From Mesoflavibacter zeaxanthinifaciens DSM 18436 (lineage in GTDB: Bacteria; Bacteroidota; Bacteroidia; Flavobacteriales; Flavobacteriaceae), in NCBI RefSeq assembly GCF_000422365.1, contig NZ_AULQ01000001.1, positions 1 through 64,000 on the forward strand: a stretch of 64,000 bases of DNA. Reading direction: 5' to 3'. Position 1 is the stretch's first letter. Every line of letters begins with the position of its first letter. Positions 8,654-14,995 of this stretch are shown piece by piece. The translations under genes were made by a program, and so were the position numbers. The notes under the pieces were generated by a model. It was not told the DNA's origin. It saw only the letters and a list, made by a program, of their open reading frames with translations, and did no database searches.

Positions 8654-8750
8654 AGTAGCTGTGGAAAAAGTCAAGCTCTTTTTATTTTGTGAGGCACGAG
8701 CAAAATGAAATGTGCTTGACTGTGCGGTTGGCTTTTCAGAGCTTGTGTAC

Positions 8751-8875
8751 AACGGTCTCGTATAACCGTCAGTTACGGGATTAAAGTTAATGATTTTCGG
8801 TTAAGAACTGGCGTTAGCAATTCCGAGTGGATTCGGACGCAGTCGAATCCGCCGTAATTGCGGTTATACATTGTT
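8751..8875 (-). repeat. attC-like structured repeat R7 (divergent subtype)
   Basis: Bounded by AAC (8751-8753) and GTT (8873-8875). The outer stem pairs TATAACCGTCAGTTACGG with CCGTAATTGCGGTTATA. The spacers between core and stem are unequal: seven bases on the left (GGTCTCG) and four on the right (CATT). The inner part has GGATTCGGACGC/GTCGAATCC-like pairing. It closes cassette A; flank GTTGTGCATA matches the head of A beside the recombinase. Confidence 0.8.
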
Positions 8876-8888
8876 GTGCATAGTTATT

Positions 8889-9509
8889 TTATTCAATATA
8901 ATAATGTCGAACTTCTTTCTTTATCAGTTTGTGATTTTTGTCAAATGTCTGAATTATTGTTTTTTTCTTTCGGTTTTTGTGAATTTCATATTCTGTTAAA
9001 ATTCCTTTTTTGTCGAAATAATTAATTCTCGTTTTATTTAAAGTTCCAAGTTTATAAATTTCTTGAGATTCCAAAGTTCCGTTCTCTCTAAAAAACTTGA
9101 TTTCAAATGGTTTTCCGTTCTCAAAAATTCCTTCAAGTCTTTTATTTCCGTTAGAGTAATAGTCGGTTTCTTTTCCTTTGCAAATTTTATTACAATTTAA
9201 ATAAGTCCAACGTTGACTATGTAATTCATTTCCTCCTCCAAACAGTATTTTGGGAATTTTAATCGTGTCATTTTTTCTTAAATCAATAGTAATTGTGTTT
9301 TGAGAAATCCATTCTCCACGCTCAATGTAATAAGTTAATATTTTTACATTTTCCGATTCTGGAACAATGTCTAAATCAAATTCAGGTGTAATGAATTTTC
9401 CAGAACATTCGCTATAAAAAACTAAATTCAGGTTTTCATTTCCGCTGTTTTGACTAAAACACGAAAGGCTTATAAATAGCAGAAAGATTGATTTTAGCAC
9501 GATTTTCAT
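8889..9509 (-). CDS. Exported MORN/YwqK-like repeat protein, cassette A cargo
   Basis: I choose the ATG at 9509 (MKIVLKSIFLLFISLSC) because the longer frame starting with GTG at 9524 would begin outside the cassette core. This gives about 206 residues: a signal peptide with a possible lipobox Cys, a beta-rich N-terminal half, then MORN-variant repeats of the YwqK type (YYSNGNKRLEGIFENGKPF, FFRENGTLESQEIYKLG, YFDKKGILTEYEI). Such repeats occur in YwqK-like proteins, some annotated as antitoxins, but no toxin is visible here. The ATG is 10 nt from the GTT core and the stop 13 bp from R7. This is the first cassette next to the recombinase, the position of newest insertion in integrons. Confidence 0.7.
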   Translation of the reverse strand: MKIVLKSIFLLFISLSCFSQNSGNENLNLVFYSECSGKFITPEFDLDIVPESENVKILTYYIERGEWISQNTITIDLRKNDTIKIPKILFGGGNELHSQRWTYLNCNKICKGKETDYYSNGNKRLEGIFENGKPFEIKFFRENGTLESQEIYKLGTLNKTRINYFDKKGILTEYEIHKNRKKKTIIQTFDKNHKLIKKEVRHYYIE

Positions 9510-9519
9510 AATTATGCAC

Positions 9520-9599
9520 AACACTTATATATACGCAATAATACTAAATATAAAATAAATATTCAATCTATAAGCATAAATATTTAAAAGCTCATTGTT
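9520..9599. other. Candidate primary attachment site (attI-like) at the recombinase end
   Basis: The recombinase-proximal end of cassette A has the core AAC at 9520-9522 (minus strand GTTGTGCAT), but it is not followed by a full structured repeat. Instead there are about 75 AT-rich bases ending in CATTGTTTACAG (GTT at 9597-9599), which resembles the right edge of the repeats (CATTGTT). I find only a weak CTTATA/TATAAG pairing inside. A simple core site without the folded structure, located between recombinase start and first cassette, is what an attI site would look like. Function is inferred from position only. Confidence 0.45.
9545..9552 (-). promoter_or_regulatory. Weak candidate cassette promoter (-7 box)
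   Basis: On the minus strand TATATTTA differs by one base from the Bacteroidota -7 consensus TAnnTTTG and lies about 35 nt upstream of the cassette A start codon. A properly spaced TTG/TTTG -33 element is not evident. If real it would drive cassette genes from the attI side, like Pc in integrons. Confidence 0.2.
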
Positions 9600-9635
9600 T
9601 ACAGTGTGTTAAGAGATTTTAAATTAATTGCGCAA

Positions 9636-9670
9636 TTGGTATATCTAATTAAAATTATTTTTTATTTTTG
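9636..9670 (+). promoter_or_regulatory. Candidate promoter of the recombinase gene
   Basis: TTG (9636-9638) and TATTTTTG (9663-9670, a full match to TAnnTTTG) are separated by 24 nt, slightly longer than the common 17-23. The predicted transcript would start near 9677, about 20 nt before the TTG start codon of the recombinase. Confidence 0.45.
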
Positions 9671-9698
9671 GTAAATAGATATACAAATTACGCAGGTT

Positions 9699-10766
9699 TT
9701 GATTTTAAGTAATTATTCGTTTCAATTTGGTAAACACAATGACAAAGATGTTATTTGGATTAAGTTTCCATACTCCTCAACACTCATAAATCAACTCAAA
9801 AAACGTTTTCCTTCTGCAAAATGGAGTAAGACTCAAAAATGCTGGTACATGATAGATGGTACTTCGCTTAGAGAAGCGTTACAACTACCAAGTAAAGACA
9901 AATCTGTTGGTTATCTGCAAAAAATTCATCCAAATAATCAAGAAGCTTTTATAAATTTTCATCAGTTACTTAAACTTAAAGCATACAGCCCAAACACTAT
10001 AAAGACCTATCTTTATGAGTTTGCACATTTACTTAAGTTGATAAAAAATTATGATGTAAATATGCTTACTCCAGAAAAACTAAAATCCTACTTTTTATTT
10101 TGTTTAGAGCATGATAAAATGAAAGAACGAAAACTTAATGGAAAGATTAATGCTATTAAATTTTATTACGAGCAAGTATTACATAAACCAAAAATGTTTT
10201 TTGATATACCTAGACCCAAAAAGCCAATCACATTACCTAAACATTTATCTAAAAACGAAATAAAACGCCTACTTAAACAGGTTAAAAATGAAAAACATCT
10301 GCTTATTTTAAAACTGGTTTATGGTATGGGTTTACGCCTAAGCGAAGTGACTAATCTTAAAATAACCGATATTGATAGCGAAAATATGATGGTTAGAGTA
10401 GAAGGAGCAAAAGGAAAAAAAGACCGCGTAGTAAATTTACCCGAAAGTATTTTGCAAGAAATGCGTGATTACTACCAAAAATACAAACCAGAATATTATT
10501 TATTTAACGGTCAATACGGCGGAAAATATTCGACCAGAAGCGTGCAAAGTATTTTTAAAACCGCAATGAAAAAAGCCAGAATTAACAAACGTATTGGTAT
10601 ACATGGTTTAAGACACAGCTACGCTACACATCTTTTAGAAAGTGGCGCAGATATTAGGTTTATTCAAGAATTATTGGGACATTATAGCATTAAAACTACT
10701 CAGGTTTACACCAATGTAACTAATCTTTCTAAGCATAAAATTAAAAGTCCTTTAGATTATTTGTAA
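9699..10766 (+). CDS. Tyrosine recombinase with extra N-terminal domain, likely cassette integrase
   Basis: A 355-residue site-specific tyrosine recombinase. Residues 1-65 form an extra beta-rich domain (WSKTQKCWYMIDG around 42-54) seen in some Bacteroidota integrases. Residues 78-165 are the SAM-like core-binding domain and 185-340 the catalytic domain. Catalytic residues: Arg213 (GLRLSE), Lys240 or a neighbour (GAKGKKDR), His302 and Arg305 (HGLRHSYATH), His328 (LLGHYS) and nucleophile Tyr337 (VYTNV). The C-terminus IKSPLDYL resembles the SPLD end of IntI enzymes. The segment between the Lys hairpin and HGLRH (about 245-300) has no room for the IntI-specific insertion. The start is TTG at 9699 (no in-frame ATG until about residue 51), preceded by GCAGG. 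It is transcribed away from the array, with its 5' end next to cassette A, as intI is in integrons. Confidence 0.9.
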   Translation: MILSNYSFQFGKHNDKDVIWIKFPYSSTLINQLKKRFPSAKWSKTQKCWYMIDGTSLREALQLPSKDKSVGYLQKIHPNNQEAFINFHQLLKLKAYSPNTIKTYLYEFAHLLKLIKNYDVNMLTPEKLKSYFLFCLEHDKMKERKLNGKINAIKFYYEQVLHKPKMFFDIPRPKKPITLPKHLSKNEIKRLLKQVKNEKHLLILKLVYGMGLRLSEVTNLKITDIDSENMMVRVEGAKGKKDRVVNLPESILQEMRDYYQKYKPEYYLFNGQYGGKYSTRSVQSIFKTAMKKARINKRIGIHGLRHSYATHLLESGADIRFIQELLGHYSIKTTQVYTNVTNLSKHKIKSPLDYL

Positions 10767-10930
10767 ATAAAATTTCTGCGAAAAGAGAAATCTAAAAAAC
10801 ATGTATTGTCCTTATTCAGATTGTTCACTAAGCGTAGTTGAAGTGATGCATGGCTGAAAAATCAATATTATAATAATCTTAATTAAAGATCCTTTGACTA
10901 CTAATACATTTGTAATGTACAGAATAACGA

Positions 10931-11614
10931 TTATAAACTTAAATACCAACCAATAGTTAACCAATATCTGTTTCTGGTATTATTATTAACAAAATCGTTA
11001 AAGCGATATTCTAAACCAAGTTCTAGTTTATTATTATCTGTAAAAACATAGCCAAAGGTAGGCGATAATCTTAATTCTAAATCGTAATCCTTACTTTCAA
11101 AAATATTTAAGTATTCATTACTTATTTTAAAATACCATTCTTGCGCATCTACAGTTTGACCGTTTAAAGGCAAGTCAAAAGTTAAACGATATCTAAGTCT
11201 TAATTGCATATCTTGATCACTTTCAAAAGTTTGATCGGATGCAAATCTATGTCCTAAACGGTAATTGCTTAGAGTATTTATAATAGTAAATTGTTGTATA
11301 CTACGTTTAATAATCTCTTTATTGGTAAATCTAAGTAAAAATCCACCAGCCAATTTATTGTTTAATCCCACTTTTTTAGAGACTACAAAAGCTGCATCTG
11401 TATGTACGTAATCGTAACCAGAATTTTGGGTGCTGTTGGTAATGCCTTCTTTAAATAACTGTCTAAATTCTGATTTAAAATTTAACTGCCAATTATTGTT
11501 TAAAGATTTACTAATGTTTAATGTAGGTAATGTGCCAACTTGGTATCTGTTTTGACCAAAACTAACCGAAATAGCAAGTAGACATATAACTAAAAAAGCG
11601 TAACGTTTTTTCAT
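10931..11614 (-). CDS. DUF2490 family outer-membrane beta-barrel protein
   Basis: A 227-residue protein with a cleavable signal peptide (residues 1-20, cut near SFG/Q) and alternating polar/hydrophobic beta strands throughout (for example NWQLNFKSEFRQLF and WYFKISNEYLNIF), ending in an aromatic strand (YWLTIGWYLSL) typical of outer-membrane barrels. It matches DUF2490, whose members are predicted barrels of unknown substrate. Its ATG touches the stop of the upstream PepSY-like gene at 11614, so the two are co-transcribed. The 164 bp after the recombinase hold no gene. Confidence 0.8.
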   Translation of the reverse strand: MKKRYAFLVICLLAISVSFGQNRYQVGTLPTLNISKSLNNNWQLNFKSEFRQLFKEGITNSTQNSGYDYVHTDAAFVVSKKVGLNNKLAGGFLLRFTNKEIIKRSIQQFTIINTLSNYRLGHRFASDQTFESDQDMQLRLRYRLTFDLPLNGQTVDAQEWYFKISNEYLNIFESKDYDLELRLSPTFGYVFTDNNKLELGLEYRFNDFVNNNTRNRYWLTIGWYLSL

Positions 11615-12183
11615 TAAAACTCGATATTATCAGTGTTTCTAAACACAATTTTAGACGTAGCTTCTAATTGTCCTTTGTGGTTAAATAAAAGCTCAAAAAG
11701 ATGTTTTCCAGAATCAGATTTTCCTTTTACAACTATTTCATATTTAACCGTAATATTATTTTTAACATCATCCTTAAAATAGTTGATTAGGTCTTTTTCT
11801 TCAGCAGAAAACTGAATTTGTATCTTTCTAATCTTATGCTTTATAAAAGTGTTTTGTAAAGAGTTTATAATGTTTTGTTGAATGGTTTTTGGTAGATCAT
11901 TCCATTTTTTTTCAATTTCAATATCTTCAATTGTTCCGTTAGTATCAAATTCGATACTGTATTTTTCGCCTTTAAATTTAGATTTTGCTTCAAAGCTAAT
12001 CCCGTTATTACTTTGCTCTTTATACCATTTTACTTTTTTAGATTGAATGATTTTTGATACAAATAACCTGGCTTTTTCAGGTACGTTTGTAAACGAAATT
12101 TTAGACTCTTGCTCATATTTATTTTGAGCTGAAAGTTGAAGCACTGTTAAGAAAATTAGAGGTAGAAAAATTAATTTTTTCAT
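11614..12183 (-). CDS. Exported PepSY-like protein of unknown function
   Basis: I prefer the ATG at 12183 (MKKLIFLPLIFLTVLQLSAQ) over the longer frame to 12246, because it places a clean signal peptide (cut after LSA) at the N-terminus and avoids overlap with the divergent csaA-like gene. The mature part of about 170 residues contains two alpha/beta units (QQNIINSLQNTFIKHKIRKIQIQFS and ITVKYEIVVKGKSD) with the look of PepSY-like beta-lactamase-inhibitor folds. Probably periplasmic. Co-transcribed with the DUF2490 barrel gene, suggesting a shared envelope role. Confidence 0.65.
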   Translation of the reverse strand: MKKLIFLPLIFLTVLQLSAQNKYEQESKISFTNVPEKARLFVSKIIQSKKVKWYKEQSNNGISFEAKSKFKGEKYSIEFDTNGTIEDIEIEKKWNDLPKTIQQNIINSLQNTFIKHKIRKIQIQFSAEEKDLINYFKDDVKNNITVKYEIVVKGKSDSGKHLFELLFNHKGQLEATSKIVFRNTDNIEF

Positions 12184-12228
12184 GAGTAAACAATTATCTT
12201 GCAAAGATAAACATTGAAATAAATATTT

Positions 12229-12564
12229 ATGAGTAATACTATTCAATTTGAAGATTTTACAAAAGTAGATTTAAGAATAGGAACCATCATAGAGGTTAAA
12301 GATTTTCCTGAAGCACGTAACCCTGCATTTCAGTTAAAAATTGATTTTGGAGGTTTAGGTATTAAAAAAACATCTGCTCAAATAACCACTATTTATAATA
12401 AAGAAGATTTACTTAATAAACAGATTGTAGCTGTTGTAAATTTTCCTAAAAAACAGATTGCTAATTTTATGAGCGAGTGTTTAGTTGTTGGTGCAGTAAA
12501 AGAAAAAGATGTGTTTTTACTTAATCCAGAACAAAAAGTACCAAATGGGACTAGTGTAAATTGA
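12229..12564 (+). CDS. csaA: CsaA-like tRNA-binding domain protein
   Basis: A 111-residue stand-alone EMAP-II/OB-fold tRNA-binding domain. The family signatures are present in order: VDLRIGTIIEVKDFPEARNP (about 13-32), DFGGLGIKKTSAQIT (about 39-53), VAVVNFPKKQIANFMSECLVVGA (about 68-90) and VPNGTSVN at the end. CsaA proteins bind tRNA and have been described as chaperone- or secretion-related in Bacillus; the cellular role here is uncertain. The gene diverges from the PepSY-like gene (46 bp between start codons) and ends at a bidirectional terminator. Confidence 0.85.
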   Translation: MSNTIQFEDFTKVDLRIGTIIEVKDFPEARNPAFQLKIDFGGLGIKKTSAQITTIYNKEDLLNKQIVAVVNFPKKQIANFMSECLVVGAVKEKDVFLLNPEQKVPNGTSVN

Positions 12565-12591
12565 TAAAGAATTTTTTAAAAACTAAGAATA

Positions 12592-12627
12592 AAAAAAGCG
12601 CTTTTTAAATTAAAAAAGCGCCTTTTA
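12592..12627. terminator. Bidirectional intrinsic terminator
   Basis: An inverted repeat, GCGCTTTTT/AAAAAAGCGC, flanked by A- and T-runs lies between two convergent genes (csaA-like on plus, DUF3276 on minus). Confidence 0.8.
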
Positions 12628-12648
12628 AGTTAGAGTAGTTAAGTTATC

Positions 12649-13020
12649 TTATATATCGTCAAAGTCTACATCTGTAAATCTGCTTTCTGCACTTTCAGAG
12701 GTAACTTGTTCTGTATTGTATTCTTTTTTAAAGTCTTTTTGATGACGCTCGCTAATTACTTCTTCACCTTTTTCATTCACGATATAATCGGTCATTTCTT
12801 TTAAGATGGTGTTAAACTCGCTAAAATCTTCTTTGTATAAGTAGATTTTATGTTTTTTGTAATGAAATGATCCATCGTCGTTAGTAAACTTTTTACTTTC
12901 TGTAATGGTTAAATAATAATCGTCTGCTTTAGTAGCTCTTACATCAAAAAAATAAGTACGTCTTCCTGCTCTAAGTACTTTAGAAAAAATTTCCTCTTTC
13001 TCCATCATTTCGTTATTCAT
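12649..13020 (-). CDS. DUF3276 (PUR-alpha-like) nucleic-acid-binding protein
   Basis: A 123-residue protein with the conserved DUF3276 core: KVLRAGRRTYFFDVRATKADDYYLTITESKK (about 14-44) and a basic HYKKHKIYLYKEDF segment (about 53-66). This is the bacterial PUR domain, a beta-beta-beta-beta-alpha fold that binds single-stranded nucleic acid in characterised relatives. The C-terminus is acidic and disordered (SRFTDVDFDDI). Cytoplasmic, single gene, ending at a shared terminator. The start could also be ATG at codon 5 or 6 (MMEKEE). Confidence 0.85.
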   Translation of the reverse strand: MNNEMMEKEEIFSKVLRAGRRTYFFDVRATKADDYYLTITESKKFTNDDGSFHYKKHKIYLYKEDFSEFNTILKEMTDYIVNEKGEEVISERHQKDFKKEYNTEQVTSESAESRFTDVDFDDI

Positions 13021-13103
13021 AATATGAGTTGTGTTTGTTAAAAATTTCTAAATCAAAAATCAAAAAAAAAGTTGAATGTCACAACAATTTCATGCAAATC
13101 TTT

Positions 13104-14846
13104 TTATTTGGTTGTCTTTAAGTATAGCTCTTTGTAGTAACCATCTATGTTTATAAGCTGATCGTGTGTGCCAGATTGTACAATTTTACCGTTGTCTAAT
13201 ACTATAATTTTATGTGCATTTTTGGCTGCAGATATACGGTGACTTACAATTATAGATGTTTTTCCTTCGGTTATTTTTTTAAGATTATTTAATATTTTTT
13301 CTTCTGTTTCTGTATCTACAGCAGATAAACAGTCATCAAATAACATTATTTGAGGCTGCTTTATTAATGCTCTGGCAATAGACACACGTTGTTTTTGTCC
13401 GCCAGATAATGTAATACCACGTTCACCTAAAACAGTATCATATTGTTTATTAAACTTGATAATATTTTTATGGACTTGTGCTTGTTTTGCAGCTTCAATA
13501 ACCTCTTCATCAGTTGCATTTTCTTTACCAAATTTTATGTTGTTATTTATAGTGTCACTAAATAAAAAGGCGTCTTGTGGCACGTAACCAATTGCGTTTC
13601 TTAAACTGTTTAAGTTAAGTTGTTCTATTGGGTTTTGGTCAATACTAATTTCTCCTTTTTCAACATCATACAATCTACCAACCAGATCTAAAACGGTAGA
13701 TTTACCAGATCCTGTTTTACCAATTATAGCTAGTGTTTCGCCAGAATTCACTTTAAAACTTACTTTTTTTAAGGCTTGTATATTAGTGTCATCATAGGTA
13801 AAAGAAACATTTTTAAACTCGATATCACCTTTTATAGTAGAAGGTTTTGGGTTGTTGTTTTTAATTTCAGGTTCGGTCTTTAAAAATTCGTTTATTCTTT
13901 TTTGAGAGGCTTCTGCTTCTTGTACAATAGAGGTTACCCAACCAACAGTAGCAACTGGCCAAGTTAGCATATTGACGTACATAATAAATTCAGAAATGGT
14001 TCCTAAAGTAATCTCTCCAGCCATATATTGTTTACCTCCAAAGTAAATTACTACGATGTTACTTAACCCGATTAATAAAATCATCATCGGGAAGAAAAAC
14101 GCTTGAATGCGTACCAAACTTAGTTGTTTTTGTTTACTAGTTTCGGCTAAATTTTCAAAATTGGTATAGGTTTGTGGCTCTATTCCGTAGGCTTTAATTA
14201 CTGAAATTCCGCTAAATGTTTCTTGAGAAAACGTTGATAGTTTTGATAAAAACTGTTGTACAACGGTACTTCTTTTATGTATTTCAGAACTTATTTTATA
14301 GATAATAACCGATAAAATTGGTAATGGTATTAAGGTGTACATTGTTAATGTTGGCGATTGTCGGTACATAAAAATAATAACGACCACAAAAAGCGTTAAG
14401 GTGTTAATACTGTACATTAAGGCAGGACCAACATACATACGTACTTTACCAACATCTTCACTAATACGATTCATTAAATCTCCAGTTCTATTTTTCTTGT
14501 AAAAATTAAGCGATAGTCTTTGATACTGTTGGTAGACTTCATTTTTTAAATCGGCTTCTATAAATCTAGAAACGTTAATTAAAGTTTGACGCATTAAAAA
14601 GGTCATAATACCCGAAAATGCAGCAGCACCAACAATAATTAAAATGTATTTAAGAAGTGTACTTTTAAATAGTGCTTCATTTATATTTTCATTTTGAAGC
14701 TGTTGGTTAACCACATCGATTATAGATCCAATGTATTTTGGGACAAAAACCGAAAAGACTTTAGAAGCTATAGTTATAAAAATACCAATAATAATACGGC
14801 TTCTGTACTTGTAAAAATATTTATTAAGATGTTGTAGTTCTTTCAT
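13104..14846 (-). CDS. ABC transporter, fused permease/ATPase (MsbA/multidrug type)
   Basis: Start placed at the ATG giving MKELQHLNKYFYKYRSR, the usual N-terminus of this flavobacterial family, rather than 12 codons upstream; product about 580 residues. Six transmembrane helices occupy about residues 20-300, followed by the nucleotide-binding domain with Walker A GKTGSGKST (about 377), Q-loop GYVPQDAFLF, signature LSGGQKQR (about 482), Walker B IMLFDDCLSAVD and H-loop SHR. A half-transporter that should work as a homodimeric exporter in the inner membrane; lipid or drug are the usual substrates, but the specificity is not visible. Confidence 0.9.
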   Translation of the reverse strand: MKELQHLNKYFYKYRSRIIIGIFITIASKVFSVFVPKYIGSIIDVVNQQLQNENINEALFKSTLLKYILIIVGAAAFSGIMTFLMRQTLINVSRFIEADLKNEVYQQYQRLSLNFYKKNRTGDLMNRISEDVGKVRMYVGPALMYSINTLTLFVVVIIFMYRQSPTLTMYTLIPLPILSVIIYKISSEIHKRSTVVQQFLSKLSTFSQETFSGISVIKAYGIEPQTYTNFENLAETSKQKQLSLVRIQAFFFPMMILLIGLSNIVVIYFGGKQYMAGEITLGTISEFIMYVNMLTWPVATVGWVTSIVQEAEASQKRINEFLKTEPEIKNNNPKPSTIKGDIEFKNVSFTYDDTNIQALKKVSFKVNSGETLAIIGKTGSGKSTVLDLVGRLYDVEKGEISIDQNPIEQLNLNSLRNAIGYVPQDAFLFSDTINNNIKFGKENATDEEVIEAAKQAQVHKNIIKFNKQYDTVLGERGITLSGGQKQRVSIARALIKQPQIMLFDDCLSAVDTETEEKILNNLKKITEGKTSIIVSHRISAAKNAHKIIVLDNGKIVQSGTHDQLINIDGYYKELYLKTTK

Positions 14847-14906
14847 TAAGAAATTAATAATTGAAATAAATGATATTGTCAAATTCGTATTTTAACACTA
14901 AAAAAA

Positions 14907-14937
14907 TTGTTCATATATTAATTATAGTCTAATTTTG
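14907..14937 (+). promoter_or_regulatory. Promoter of the leucine dehydrogenase gene
   Basis: TTG (14907-14909), 20-nt spacer, TAATTTTG (14930-14937): an exact match to the Bacteroidota TTG-N(17-23)-TAnnTTTG pattern. It sits about 60 nt upstream of the ATG at 14996. Confidence 0.7.
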
Positions 14938-14995
14938 CACCGTCATTTTATAAAATCTATATTTTGACTAGGTTTAAAATTAATATCAATAAAAA

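Larger units (their letters stand above)
1..10766. mobile_element. Integron-like cassette array with adjacent tyrosine recombinase (left end beyond window)
   Basis: Seven structured repeats delimit seven complete cassettes and one partial one, ending beside a divergently oriented tyrosine recombinase. In minus-strand order from the recombinase the units are A (9522-8751), B (8753-3263), C (3265-2755), D (2757-1772), E (1774-1342), F (1344-909), G (911-245) and partial H (247-1). Every cargo gene is on the minus strand. In A, C, D and G the stop codon lies only 13-15 bp from the trailing repeat and the start codon 9-31 nt after the GTT core. The GTT-flanking bases at the two ends of each cassette are complementary over 8-10 nt and differ between cassettes. 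This is the logic of integron cassettes, but neither the core sequence nor the recombinase is that of a classical integron. Assigning the recombinase to the repeats is inference from position and orientation. Confidence 0.75.

Noticed and set aside
245-8875. The repeats as a CRISPR array
   Set aside because: Units are over 120 bp, internally palindromic and separated by whole genes of variable size; no cas genes are present.
245-8875. The repeats as MITEs or other transposon insertions
   Set aside because: Insertion would give duplicated target bases on both sides of one repeat. Here the matching bases lie at the two ends of each cassette, and repeat flanks often disagree.
9510-9524. Upstream GTG start (9524) for the MORN/YwqK-like gene
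   Set aside because: It would place the first codons across the cassette core and in front of a clean signal peptide that begins at the ATG at 9509.
1-10766. A classical integron
   Set aside because: The recombinase shows no IntI-specific insertion and the cores do not fit RYYYAAC/GTTRRRY beyond AAC/GTT, so only the term integron-like is justified.
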